Source: Exophiala sp. HKRS030 (Eukaryota; Ascomycota; Eurotiomycetes; Chaetothyriales; Herpotrichiellaceae). From it: a DNA stretch of 64,000 nt. Shown here one piece after another: positions 1-11,967 of this stretch. Under the pieces are notes generated by a model that was not told the origin of the DNA, made no database searches, and worked only from the letters and a program-made list of their open reading frames with translations. Position 1 is the first letter of the stretch, and the number at the start of each line of letters is the position of its first letter. The position numbers and the translations under genes were made by a program. Location: contig JAHWDD010000005.1 in NCBI GenBank assembly GCA_023897205.1, forward strand, positions 2,294,001 through 2,358,000. The letters are read 5' to 3'.

Positions 1-666
1 GTGGAGACCCAGGGTAGCCAAAATGCTGGGACACCGGTTGACGTGGATCAGTAGAAGAAGCTATGGGAGGCTTGTCAACAGGGGCGCTCTTTTGAGAGCC
101 TGAGAAGACATCTCTGAGAACAGGTGCTGGACCTGGCGGCTGTGAAAACGGATTGGCAGGCCCCTTTGGGCCGTCAGGGAAACTTTGGCCTACGGTTGCG
201 GTAGGAGTCGAAAGTGGCTGTTGTTGCGAGGTGGCGGACAGAGGACCAGGTAGTGACATTGATCTGTCCCCGAGCGCTTCGTGTATAGACGGGAGTGATT
301 TGCGCAGGCCTGGAGATTCCCTCTCATCCCGCGTAGAGCGTCGAGTCGTGGACTCCGGAGGAGAGATGTAGCCCGACAATCCTGACGCAGATCCTGCTGT
401 CGAGGGAGCACAAGAATACGGGGGAGGAGGTCCGGTATACATTGTAGTGGTTGGGCTGCTCACGGGGGCAGTCGAGATACTGAGTCCATTCAGCATACCG
501 AACCGAGAATGACCATTGCCATCACTTTTGATGACATCCAGGTCTAGATGACTGATGGGGGGCAACGTGTCCCTATCGAGTCCGTCAGCAGAGTCCTCAC
601 ACCGGATGCACATGTCATAGACAGTCAACAAACCTTTGCCTAGGGCCCAAGTCCAAAGTCGCCATT
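1..666 (-). CDS. nsdD: NsdD-like GATA-type developmental regulator, N-terminal part (runs off left edge)
   Basis: The reading frame is open on the minus strand to the left edge. Exon 1 is 666-634 (ATG at 666, MATLDLGPRQ) and exon 2 is 572-1. They are separated by a 61-nt intron (donor GTTTGT, acceptor GATAG) that keeps the frame. The visible part is disordered and rich in Ser, Pro and Thr. It carries LPPISHLDL near the start, then YISPPES and SLPSIHEALG blocks. I associate this ISPPES plus LPSIHEAL combination with fungal NsdD-type regulators, GATA zinc-finger factors that promote sexual development and restrain conidiation. The zinc finger itself would lie beyond the left edge, so the family call rests on the N-terminal motifs only. 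The very long gene-poor upstream tract also fits a developmental regulator. Another GATA or Ser/Pro-rich regulator cannot be excluded. Confidence 0.55.
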
Positions 667-1707
667 GGGTCAACTTGTCAGTGTCGGTTGTTCCCTCTTC
701 GACAAGTGTCGTCAGTATGTTCAAGAGCAGGCCTAATCAACCATATGGGCGGATCAGCGGAAGAGAACTCCTGTATTGCCAATGTAGGTTTCCGTGCAGA
801 TTTTAATGTCTTCCGTCACCAGGTTACGCAGGACTCGTGACGTTTGAACAGTCGCACCAATGAACAACACCAGAAGTGCCTCTGGGTCAGAAGGAGTTGT
901 TTGCGTGAATGCTGAAGGCGGACAGTCCACGTCTTCTTCTCCAGTGCTGATGTGTTGATGTCGATGATGGTGTGTACGTGCAGCGGATATGGAATCCCGA
1001 GCGCCGTCAATAGACCTTCTCTTGCCGCACCACTCGGACCCAACAAGTTGCCTGGAGGATTGTAGATGAGAGAATATGAGGAGGAGAGGACAACAAGACC
1101 GGGAGATCCTTGAGATCGACAACAGGAAGAGTCGCAGAATAGAATGTCGACAATGATATGCAGAGACGCAGGTTTAGACGGGATCCGGAGTTGAGAGAAT
1201 GGTGACGGTTGCAAGGCAGAGAGGATGAAAGAATGAGCAAGTCTTAGAGAGCGAGATGGGCGGAGAACAGATCGAGAGATCGCACTAGCATGGGCCGTGG
1301 GAATGATGGAAAGGTCTGACGCGGGCACTGCCAGTGAGTGTGTGTCCCAGAACCACCAGCGCGGCCTGTGAGAGTCTGGTAGGTGGATCGGGAGGGCTTT
1401 GGGGGGGAGAGACAGATAGCGTTTTGGGCATCCGGAGGAGCGTGAAAGGACTCGAGGGCCTGCTACTCGGAGGGGGCAAGCGGGTGGGTTCACACTGGTG
1501 TAAGGACAACTAATAAGTGACAGGGGCGAGCAGCAGCCAGATGGACGATCATGATGGGCGATGGCGATGGGACAGAGCCAGCCAGTCGCAATTCAGGGTG
1601 GCTGCATCGGCCAGGATGCCAGGGACCAGGCATGTGTGCTCAGACTTTGGGCCTAGAGTAGTGTGATGGGCCCGCCTAGTGAGCCTGTGCCGTTAGGGAT
1701 TGGGGCC

Positions 1708-1747
1708 GGGAGCCAGGGAGCCAGGGAGCGAGGAAGTCAGGGAGCTA
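1708..1747. repeat. Minisatellite, five 8-bp units
   Basis: Five consecutive 8-bp units can be read: GGGAGCCA, GGGAGCCA, GGGAGCGA, GGAAGTCA and GGGAGCTA. The first two are identical and the rest carry one or two changes. It lies in the gene-poor tract. Confidence 0.8.
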
Positions 1748-1798
1748 GGCTTGGGCTGGGGGCTTTGCCTGGAGATGGGCACAACAATGAGGTATGTA

Positions 1799-1815
1799 CT
1801 CCGTACTGTACGGAG
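1799..1815. repeat. Inverted repeat of two intergenic words
   Basis: CTCCGTAC and GTACGGAG are perfect 8-bp complementary arms separated by one T. The site is two copies of the dispersed word placed head to head. Confidence 0.8.
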
Positions 1816-4800
1816 CTTCGTACTGTAATGCCTGTTCCACTAACCCAGCTGGTGCATTAGGGACGAGTTGCTGCGGACACACTTGTGTATTTGTGACAAC
1901 CGGTACTGTCAGTTGTTCCCTAGTTCCTTAGTACTATACGGAGTCAGTACGGAGCATGTCCAAGTACTATAGGTGGCTAACAGAGGGCGCTACCAGTTAT
2001 GCCAGATGGCCATGGCGTCGTCCGAACAGGTAAATAGACCCTGGTGTCCGTATACGAGCGAATCCTGTAGGCTTTGCGGAAAGCAGTAAGAAAGTATTCA
2101 CAGGCTTACCCCCTGCCGATTGTATTCGTAGTCACATATGTACGGAGTAACCGTGGCAGATCCGTACCGAGTGCTATACAACCGTTATTGTATCTCGTTA
2201 CTACGGAGTAAGGTAGACAATTACACCTTCCCCGGCCGCAGCAATCTACTCGCTTCGCCTCACCTGGCTAGTGTGCTGCCTGCTCGTTCTCGAGTGGCTA
2301 CACAACTCATCTTCTCCCTCGGACTATTATCACCCAGCAATCACTCTTGTCGCAGTCTTCCCGTCAGCCCACACTTTTCCAAAAGAAATCCACAAACGTT
2401 TCGAACAACGTGACAGCGCTCCGGTGTACGCCGCCACCATGGTTCGTCACGTCTTTGTCACAGTTGGAACGAAGCTCCTCCTCTCCCTCAGCGAAGACAT
2501 CCACCGCATTACGTACGACACCATGCCACTTCGAAACAGAAGTGGGTGGCATGCCTCATGAGACTCGAGAGGCAAAAAAGGGAGATGCCGGTTAGCCTAC
2601 AAACTTGGATCTGACTACGGAGTACGACAGCTACAGTGCCTCCTAGCCCGAGCACGACGAGCACAGGCCCATCAGCTGCGGGAAAACAACTCCCACCGCC
2701 CAGGTACTTGTATCCATAGTCGCTAGGAGGCTCATCTGGCTAGTGTGGCTTACTCCTTCAGACAACCCCCAGTTAAGCGAGGCGCCTCATTCGGCATTTT
2801 CGAAACCATGGCCCATGGCTAACCTGGGTAGCCAGGCTCTTTGAGGTCTAGCGGTCGTGATCATCTTCCTTCCTACTCTCGTTGTCTCTGACCCGTTTCC
2901 GCCAGCTTCCTGGACAGAATCCAACGTATCGCAGGGCGATTCCAGTCGATCCACACGGAACACGAATCAAGAGAATCCGAAACGTTCCCTTGGTCAGATC
3001 GTTTAGATCCTCCCTGGTACTTTCTTCCTCCTGCCGCAGCACCCGTTACATCATGCTCCCCTTGGATATGTACACAGGATTTACCTCGCCTTCACAAATG
3101 CAGCGTGTGTCGAGTTCGGATCTGTTGACGGGTGTCTTGACAAAATGCCTAAGAAGCCGCCCCTTGTCACTCGGAATCATGGAGCCAATGATGAACAGGC
3201 CATCCGGAAATCGTCTCCTCACGTGGAGTTTGACCTCGAGGACTGTGCGAGTACGAGGACACCTGCCAAAAGCCAAATTTGCCTGGAGGATCTGAAAAGG
3301 CGTCGGTCGTGTGGCCCATTCAGCCAGATCTTTGCATCCCGGTTCTGGTAGAGCATTTTGTCGGTAGATCGATTGGTCGTTTCATCATTGACTTTCCGAC
3401 AATTATTTATCATCACCACAGACTGAAGCGAGTCCGTCGCTTCACATTGTTGCCACGACCACTTGTGCTCATGTCTGTCAGAGTGTGAACATTCTGAGAT
3501 TGGATCTACGATTCGTGCTGTTCGCTATTTTACAATGCCAGATCCGCTACTATTGAATCGAGATTCGGCTATCTTTAGCTACTTGTACACCGGAATCTCG
3601 CTTACCGATGTGGCTGTAGCTGATCGACCGATTAATTCCAGGCCTCTGCAGTAGTATTATTGATGCTTTTGGCGTTTGAAGGTTGTACCTTGATGTTCGA
3701 ATGATCTGTTATTCGTTGTCGCATCCCCTTCCGGCTTAAGAGCACGCGGTTCAACGAGAACATTCTTGGATGTTGAACGGAGACGGGGTGCTCACCGCAG
3801 CACAAGGAAGTTGACTCGTGACTTGTGGCAACATTCCGACACGACAACCCTTGTATGTCATGACGCAGAGACACCGTATCCGAAGGGCAGAGGAACAAGT
3901 AACAGATGGGTGAGACTGTTCGTAAGACTCTACGACTCGTATCCCCTCTTGCAAGTCCCTTCACGTGGATTGAAGGGCTCCCTTTGTCGAATGTCGGTCA
4001 CCGCGTCATCTTTTTCAGGGTTCACGTACATATGGCACCCGAAGCTGGAAACTTGCATATTTGACAGCTGCCAGAAATCTCCCATGCCCATGGTCGGATC
4101 GCGCAATCGATGCTCCCAGCTGCCCACACTTTTTCGGTTGGAGTTGTGAAACCAAGACACACAAGCTCAGGCTGTACCCTGGACTATGCTATTGTACGTG
4201 GCCCACTGTCATTGGAATGGCCCATCTGTGCGCAGTGACTTATCTCCAGCTCAACAAGGGACTCAGAATGACAAGTAGATGGTGATGCAGATGGGATGGC
4301 GCCTCGTATGACAAGCCACGTTGAATGAGAGCGTGATATTTGTTTATCGGTAACACGAAGCAGTCGAGAACCGCTTACCTACCAACGCAGGAATCACCGT
4401 GCGCAACAACTCTCTTGCAGGCGTGTATCACTCCCCCTGCTACAAGTCATGGGCGCGCATATGGCACCGACAATTTCCCTGGTGCTCCAGTGCACTCAAC
4501 GATAATGTCTCACCGACAGATTGGAACTGCACAGAACCCCTGTGATCTACTCGGTCCCAAGTTGCCACTCCTCGGTTGACTCGGTCGCGTGCCTACCGTA
4601 AGGTCAGGATTAAATCAGTCTGCCGAAATGATCGTTTCTGAACCCTCGCTACACACGGCGCGAGTGGCGATCACATTGGGGCGATCAAGATTGGAATTTT
4701 TATTATTACGGAGTAGTACTATTGCTTTCGGGGGATGCCAGTTGATGGATGGTGCGATGGAGACGAAGTGGGTAACAATACTCACTGTAATCACACAAAG

Positions 4801-5657
4801 CTGCCTATCTGCGATGTGGTAAGCAACCGGAGCGCCACCAGCACGTGGCAAGCCTTCAAGAGATGTTAACAACCCGTTCAGATCGCGATGGCCAAGGCCA
4901 AGAGACTCGCACTAGGCTCCAATGGTCGTCAGAAAGAGGAATGGTCGTGTTCGGGAAAGCTCGGTGTCTCTCGGAGCACCGAGGTTGGACCTTGGTCATG
5001 TCCAATCCAAGTCACTTCCCGTCGATAATCAAGAGCCCGGAGAATGGCAGAAGCTTCAGTAGGAAGGAGCAAGCTGGGGGAGAAGTCATTACTGTATTGT
5101 TGTATGGATGGCCAGGTTCAGAGAATTGCCTGTGCACGCACTGTCCCCAAGTGCCTACTCTATCTATCCTTGGGCCATCTTCCCCCGATAACTCGTTACT
5201 GACATCCCTGACGAACTGTCCTAGGTTGACTTACTGTAGGTGTGACAGGGGGGACAACTCGTACAAGCTCCTCGTGCAATGCACAGAGCCTGCAACCGAT
5301 GTTGCACAAAGGCGACAACTCTCGATACACAAGCCGGAGGAGTTTTTTCTCTCGGTGAACAAACTCTCACACCTACGGAGTACTGCATGAGCAAACTCTC
5401 TCGCCGTGGACGGACTTTCCCTCCTGATCCGCCCTCTCGTGATGCCCAGGGTGGCGGAAAGGTGGTAATCTAGGTATGGACGGCCTACGATCGGCTCTTC
5501 CCTAGCACAAATCGCCCAACTCAAAAAAGCGTTCGAAACATTAAAATGCAGTGACGAAGAATCGAAGGTTTAACCTAGTTGCTTTTCGAAGTCCTTCACC
5601 TACAGATCTCCGGACCGTCGCCATTGGGTGTCGTCTTGAGCTGCCAATCTTTTAGCA

Positions 5658-5698
5658 ATTGCTCGAACTATCATATTCGCCGGCGAGATTCGAGCAAT
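5658..5698. repeat. Nested palindrome: 10-bp inverted repeat around a 10-bp palindrome
   Basis: The outer arms are ATTGCTCGAA (5658-5667) and TTCGAGCAAT (5689-5698), a perfect 10-bp match. Between them lies the perfect palindrome TCGCCGGCGA (5677-5686). The element sits in noncoding sequence. It could be a protein-binding dyad (the core contains CCGG) or part of a structured RNA. No family is recognised. Confidence 0.7.
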
Positions 5699-5791
5699 AG
5701 CTCCCGAAGCTCGTATTCAGGGACCCCCCCCTCCCCCAGTTGCACAGGCTTGTGACCTTGGGAACGTGGTTCGAGCCCTGGTGCCTCAGCA

Positions 5792-5809
5792 ATCATCATC
5801 ATCATCATC
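5792..5809. repeat. ATC trinucleotide microsatellite
   Basis: Six tandem ATC units in noncoding sequence. Confidence 0.9.
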
Positions 5810-8800
5810 ACGTTACACTATCAACGAGACAGGAGGTTGCTCCCGTACTCAATCCAAACCTTTTGTCACGCCGGCCCATTGAGATTCGAGGACAATGTGT
5901 AACGGTACCATTGGCCCCGCAGAGTTCCTCGCTCTCTCCCACTCTCTCCCACTGGAGGTGAGCAAGTCTCCCCAGATACACGGACAGGCACATGCAACAG
6001 GCAAAAGGGTTGTGCGGCAGCATAATTCGACTGGGCAGACTTGACACTTGTCGCTCCATTCCCGCACAGTAATGCCTTTGACATGGTTCTTACGTGTCGC
6101 GGACCACATCAACTCCCACAGTTTTTGTCATGGACACGACTAATCCGATCTGAAGTCAAGCACGTCGACTAGTGAAGACGGTCCCCGCAGAAAAGGAGAG
6201 GGATGAACCGCACAGCTTAAATGGGCTGAAACACCGCAGAGAGACCACTTTGGCACGTCTGCGGTTACAAGAAGCATGGGCAGTCGCACGATCTGCATCA
6301 AACTGTTGATATACGGCCCGCAGCTGTCAAAATCTCAGATGGTGCAAGGGAAATCAGCGGCGCTTCTGGAGTCGGTCAGCTCTGAAATTCATTGCGGTGG
6401 CTGGGGTCCCGGATTGGTTGACCATTCCTTTGTCCTGTCACTTGTTGGTTGCACCGTCACGCACAAACAACGAGTGGGTCAACCAACCAGAGGTTGACAA
6501 AACCTATGGTCATCCCCGTTCGGACGACCAAAGTTGGCCGATGTGACAAGCTTTTGCCCCAACGCTGAGAGACAGGCTGGGTGACCGTCCAGCACGCAGC
6601 GCGAGGGACTGACCGATCAACGATGCGACCAGACACAAACCGGGTCAACTGTCGGGACACGACGTTTGTCGCTGCGGCCGAAGACGAGTGGCAGCTGAAC
6701 AGTTCGTTCCCTATCGACCTCGTGCAGGGGGGGTGCATTTTCCCCCCCTCCCGGAGCGAGGCACATGCAGGCCACTTTGTAATGCGGTCAATATACACCC
6801 GTCATCGCTGCATCGTGGCTTGTTGCATGCCCGCGCCTTTGCTGCGGAGCTGGCTTTTCGCCCAGTAAGTTCTGTTTGTCTTTGCTGGAATGATCCCGTC
6901 GTCGGCAGCGCCTTCGTGAACCTGCAGATATGACAGCGGGAGCCCGCCGCGGTTAGCTCCAACCCTCCCGCGAAAAAGGCCTGCAGCCTTGTAGATGCAC
7001 TCGCGTGGCTCAGGTGTGGAGTTCGACAATGACTTTTGTGGTATCTTAAAGGTGAGAAAGGTAGGTTTCTACTTGATCGGCAAGATACCTGGACGGACCC
7101 AGAAGAGATCGTCCAACGTGCAGCAATATTGGTGTTTGGGCATCAACGCAGAAGACGATCGCCCGCATCTTGACGGGAAAGGGCGTTTGCTTCACTCTTC
7201 TGGGAGATAACCTTCGGCAAGAAAAGGGAACAACTTCCAGACATTACATGGTACAACGTGAAACGTGCACAGCCGGATTCAACATTTTCATTGAGCAGTT
7301 ACTGACAAATGCTCGTCCTAGCTAAAACATCGAGTCACAGTTGACAGTGCAACACCTGCAGGGACCGACCGAATTCTTGCCTTTCCGAGCCTGACAAGGC
7401 AATTGTCAGGGCGCCTCGGGGGACGAACAGGCCGGGGAACCCCGCTTGTCAAGCCCCCTTGGAAGGACGAAGATATGTTGCGGACAGAACATGGGCAGAT
7501 CGATATTGCCTCGTAGCTCTCGGCATTGTTACGAGCTGCCCTGTCTGTGCCATTGTGGCTTGCTTTCAGAGGGCACGTGGCAAGAGTAGAGATCGTTGTG
7601 TATCCAAACATGAGAAAGGGGCGTGTGTCAATGTTCGCCATTTCCTCGGCTTTGCAAAGGGATTTTCCGCTGATCTTGAAGTATGACAAGATCATGAGTT
7701 CGATCAAGGCGAAGTGTTTGGTTTCTCTTCGGATGGAATGAGGGTCAGACTCGCATGGAGGAATGACGATGAGTTGACCCAATCTGTATCCGGTTGGTAA
7801 ATTCATTTCCCGCCTCCTCAAATGTGTATGACGTGGCAATAGATAGCAACAAAGGGCCGACCCGTCTCGGTACTCCATAGCCTGAACGACTTGCTACAGG
7901 AATCAAAGGAATTGGCGTGAGCAATTTTCTTCTGTTCGACCAGCAATCTGTCCAGGGAAAGGAAGCCCAGATGTACAACAGATACTTACCCGGACAAACA
8001 GGATCCCTAATCAATCAGAGGTCGGCGATCAAAAGGGGGTGCGTACAATATACCGCGGCGTAAGACGCCGGGGCACGGAAGACGATCTCTCTGCACGATG
8101 CTGAGACCATATTGATTAGACCTACATCTTCCATTCCTGTCTCGGCTCGTTCTCTTCGTGTCGACGGTTGCCATCAGATCGGGGAGGGGGGGAGGCCCCA
8201 TGGTCCCAATGGTGATCCTGCCTACCATCACGGAATGACAAAGGAGTTGAGCATTCAACTTGTAAAAAAACTTGAAATTCTTCCCAAGATTGCCGTGACT
8301 TTCCAAATCAGATGTCTCCACACGCGTTGCAAACAATATGCATACAGCCATTTTGGACAAGACCCCCCTGGGCAAATAGGTCTTCACTAAAACGCCCGAA
8401 ACACCTTGCTAATCGAGACCTTGTTTCGTTGTAAACATTACTTCATTCACTCACACCGGACGGAGGCGGCTGGTGTCATCTCTTCGTCGGTGGTTCTGGT
8501 GGTTTGTGGCCTGTTTTGAGTTCTTCCCAAAACAACTTGAATAGATTTTTTACGCCGCGGCCGGCTTCTTGTTCAGCTACAGACAAAAATTGTGAGTCTC
8601 TGATCTTGAAAGTCTCGCAATCATGGTTGAATTGACCAGTTGGACAGCTCTTGGGAAGGGGACAGTCGAGGTAGGATAGCAGTGTGCGCCCACGTACAGT
8701 CAATGTGTGTTCCCCCATAGTACTCCGGGGGTTTGCCGTGTTGTAACTCATGGACCTTTTTGTGAACCTTCTGAACGCCTCGATGAAAGGACGGACTCCG

Positions 8801-9233
8801 GAGGAGCTGGGGACGATTAGAAACGGGGAAAGGTTGAAGCGGCCAACTAGAAGGTCAATAGCGCACCATCTCTATCATTCGTTTCTGGTAGGGATTATTA
8901 GAAGCCCGTAGAAGGAAGAACTGGGGAGTTGAGGAGGAGCAGGCATACTTCTAACATCCACCACCATGTCATTGCGGCGGGAGTTCGTAGTTCACAACAA
9001 TCAAAGGGTATATAGACCGAGATAGGAATAAATGACAACCGAGGATCGAAATGGAGAGAGAGAGATGGTCGCTCAGTACCACCTAGAAAGCATTGAGAAG
9101 GAGACACAAAGGTTATTGCTGGCCAGATGAGACTGTAATGTACATAGGTACGAATGTGGACAGATGATGTGTAACTGCGAATATCGAATATCGAACATCT
9201 CCCCCAAAGCAAAAAGCGCAGTCTTGTACTTAC

Positions 9234-9581
9234 ATAAAGTACCTGAGTGGCTTGCTCCCCCCCACCTCTACGGATAAATAACTCTCCCGATTCCGAGTTT
9301 TGCTGCAAAATGAGGTCAATCCTGTATGATGCAAATCGATTCTCAGCCTCACGCCAATTCTGGATGATTGGAAGCAAGGCATCATTCGCTTATTTAGCAA
9401 TTCATCATACTCACATCCGACCATTCGCATCCAAAGTTGCACGAGGCTGCCTCTGCAATTGCTTTATTCGCCCGGCAAAGCACGACGAATATTCTTAGAG
9501 CTCACCTGAAACAGGGGAATCTCGATCTGACCCTGCAACATAAAGGAACTCGTCCACGTACTCGGCAGTTTGTTGAAGTTG
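9234..9581 (-). CDS. Internal exons of an unrecognised spliced gene (ends unresolved)
   Basis: Three minus-strand segments join in one open frame through two typical fungal introns. Exon A is open from 9581 (just after a TGA) to 9506. Exon B is 9452-9415 and exon C is 9359-9234. Intron A (53 nt) runs from GTGAGC to TTGCAG. Intron B (55 nt) runs from GTGAGT to ATCCAG with a TGCTAAAT branch-like site. A strong GTAAGT donor follows exon C. Phases agree at both junctions, giving about 80 residues that include CNFGCEWSDNWREAENRF. I find neither a start codon in frame in exon A nor a unique last exon. After exon C, acceptors near 9174 and near 9085 both give short open tails, and another open frame ends at 8476. 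It may be a small real gene or a decaying one. The family is not recognised. Confidence 0.4.
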
Positions 9582-10164
9582 TCAACATCAAATCAACGAA
9601 CGCGGGATTTCAACGTCATTCTTTGCCCAGACCAAGAAAACCCAAACATTTCAAACTCGATCGATCTTTCTTGCCGTACAATCTGATAATACGAAAATAG
9701 CCAAGGCAGGAACATCCATCCCTTGAAAGCGACGGTATTCACACGACCTTTCGCTTCACATTTAACGACAACATCACAACCTCACTCGCAGTCAACAGTC
9801 ACCCCTACTTATTCCGTTGCAAGTCCATCAAACAAAACTTCAACTTGGTCACTCATTTTCCAACCCCCCATCACTCTAGACCACAACGACTGTCTCAAGT
9901 CTTTTTACCGATAAAACCGGCGCCGCTCCCCAGGACTCGTCTGCCTCTTCTGGGGAATCTTCCACCACGTCCACACCCAAGCGTCCGTCAATCTTCCAAC
10001 GACTCCATTTACATCCTGGGAGAAGATCCAAGACAACCCCGAATCTTACCATTCGACCTACGACTTCCTCATCCCTGCCGCCTCTCTCCACCGACGTCGT
10101 CACCCGAGCTGGGCCCGGCTCATCTCATTCCAATGCCGCCACAATCGCCGAGATAACTCAAACC
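9582..10164. other. Upstream region of the phosphatase gene
   Basis: The stretch is C/A-rich just before the phosphatase start and probably contains its promoter and 5' leader. It may also hold the first exon of the minus-strand fragment described beside it. No defensible reading frame is seen. Confidence 0.4.
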
Positions 10165-11967
10165 ATGCCACAATCTTTGAGCATCAGCAACCCACCGTCG
10201 GGGCCCGTGAAGCGGCAGAGGTCGTCGCAGGAATTGGCCAACAATGCTGCGGCTGGGTCGTCATCGCTATCTGCTTCAAGGTCTTCGAACGAATCGGCCG
10301 GTGAGAGCGCCAACTCCAGTCGACAGAATCTCATCAAGGTACCGGCGTACCTGGACAAGGATCGAGCAAGTGAGTGTTACTGTCGTCTTCCAAAAGGCTC
10401 AATTTAGGCCGGACGTGAATGCTTCGACACACGTCAGTGGCTAACGGTGCACACAGAGATCACGGCTGCTTTTGCGGATATAGGATGGAAAGAGCGATTT
10501 CGCTTGCAAGATGCCCTTACGAACGAGTCCTCTCCGTTTCGCCTCGATCGGTCGGTCGCTGTCATAAGTCGCAATCGTTACGGAAACGTCCAGCCTTGGG
10601 ATTCGTCAAGAATCAGGCTGAGGAAGCCCATCGGGGGATCGGACTATGTCAATGCTTCACCCATCAGACTCTCCGACCGCCTAATCCAGGACAAGATTCG
10701 CAAGGGACACAGTCCTTCGCGGGGCCATGAGAATAATTCACCTGACGGTTCCTCCGACGCTGTGTATTGGTATATCGCCACACAAGGTCCGAAAGAAGGC
10801 CAGTTTTCCCATTTTTGGCACATGGTACTGCAAGAAACCACGGGGGATGTCGGGGCGATTGTGATGCTCACTCAACTATACGAAGGTGCAAAGGAGAAAT
10901 GCGCACAATATTTCCCCTGGGATATGCAAAATCCCACACTCAAACTCCCCGCACACGAAGAAAGCGAAGAAAGCAAAGAAGACGCTGCTGGAGATAGCGC
11001 AAGCGATGGTGACCCTTTCTTCGATTCCCCTAAAGTGAGCGCCGATACTGATAGTTTGGGAACAGATTCCGGGTCTGCAGACTCAAATCCTCAGAAGGAT
11101 GACGCCGATGGAGTGGAAGGTCAATGTGGCACCGTGACATTGTTGTCCATCAATTATGATGCAAAGATCGGGTGTGAAGTTCGACAGTTGCAGTTGACCA
11201 TCGGAGACGAATCGAAAGTCATTTATCATTATTTGTTCAATGGCTGGCCAGATTTCGGAAAACCAGAAGCCGAAGACCGCCGGGCACTACTTGAATTGAC
11301 CAAGATTTCCAAGAGGGTAGCAGGAGATTCTCCACGGGTCGTTCACTGTTCAGCTGGGGTTGGTCGGACCGGCACTTGGATAGCTCTGGACTTTCTCCTC
11401 CATGAACTAGACTCTGGCCGACTTCTCGAGGCACCCTCAGACTATATCACAGCCAAACCCGCTCCGAAATCAAATGGCACATGGGGTAGAAGTGGACCGC
11501 CTAAACCCACGACCCCCGATTTCGTGGAGGAAGCAGATCTAATCTGGGAGACAGTCAACACTTTGCGCGAGCAACGAATGATGATGGTCATGAATGAAGT
11601 GCAATACAGCTTCCTCTATGAAGTGCTGAAGGACGCCTTCATCGAAAAGTATGGGGCAAAGGAAACCGGACCGGTCGTGTCCGAAGCCCAAGAACCCAGC
11701 CCGAAAGTGGCGCGTAAGAAATCGCCATTCGGTGGGATGTTCGAGGGCACCAGAGTTGGTAAGGTCAAGAGTGTAGAGGACACTGTGTCAGAGGGTGGAG
11801 GAACATCAGACGCAGAGACTGAGATTCTGGAGAAGGAGAGGAAGGAAGCCGACGCAGAAGCCGAAGCTGAAGCAGAAGATCCTTATGCAGCTGTTGCTCC
11901 GGAAAAGATCAGGGAGGGACAGATGAAGCAAGAGCAAAACGATGTCAAGGAGCATGAAGTACAGTGA
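10165..11967 (+). CDS. Protein-tyrosine phosphatase (Pyp/Ptp type)
   Basis: A classical cytosolic protein-tyrosine phosphatase, which removes phosphate from phosphotyrosine. In fungi these enzymes commonly act on stress or cell-cycle MAP kinases. Exon 1 is 10165-10369, the intron is 10370-10456 (GTGAGT to CACACAG) and exon 2 is 10457-11967, giving 571 residues. A TAA lies in frame upstream of the ATG. Family motifs in order are SRNRYGNVQPW (the KNRY-like substrate loop), YVNAS, the WPD loop with Asp334, and the signature HCSAGVGRTG with catalytic Cys366 and Arg372. A Gly/Ser/Pro insert follows the signature. The N-terminal 70 residues are Ser-rich. An acidic Glu/Asp/Ser insert interrupts the domain before the WPD loop, and the C-terminal 100 residues are charged and low-complexity. 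The substrate is not predictable from sequence. Confidence 0.93.

Larger units (their letters stand above)
667..8475. other. Long gene-poor tract upstream of the nsdD-like gene
   Basis: About 7.8 kb hold no reading frame that I can defend as a gene. On the minus-strand sense, roughly 700-1500 is rich in pyrimidine runs and short ATG-started frames, which suits a long 5' leader of the nsdD-like gene. The tract contains an 8-bp minisatellite (1708-1747), six exact copies of TACGGAGTA plus three near copies, a nested palindrome (5658-5698) and an ATC microsatellite (5792-5809). Long leaders and distant promoters are known for developmental regulators of filamentous fungi; that this tract serves the same purpose is inference. 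Confidence 0.5.

Noticed and set aside
816..1493. 225-codon minus-strand frame
   Set aside because: Composition is Ser/Pro/Leu low-complexity from pyrimidine-rich DNA; it is more likely leader sequence of the nsdD-like gene.
4845..5390. 181-codon plus-strand frame
   Set aside because: No motif, mixed composition, no splice signals around it; a frame this long is expected now and then in about 50% GC DNA.
5765..5790. tRNA-like T-arm (GGTTCGAGCCC)
   Set aside because: The flanking bases do not form the T stem, and no anticodon, D arm or acceptor pairing could be built around it.
7318..7878. 186-codon minus-strand frame preceded by a good GTAAGT-type intron (about 7990-7885)
   Set aside because: The intron signals are attractive, but no upstream exon reads cleanly into it and the protein has no recognisable features. 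It is not strong enough to list as a gene.
667..9230. Decayed transposon or RIP-mutated island
   Set aside because: No reverse transcriptase, transposase or terminal repeat is recognisable, and base composition is not strongly A/T-shifted as RIP would cause.
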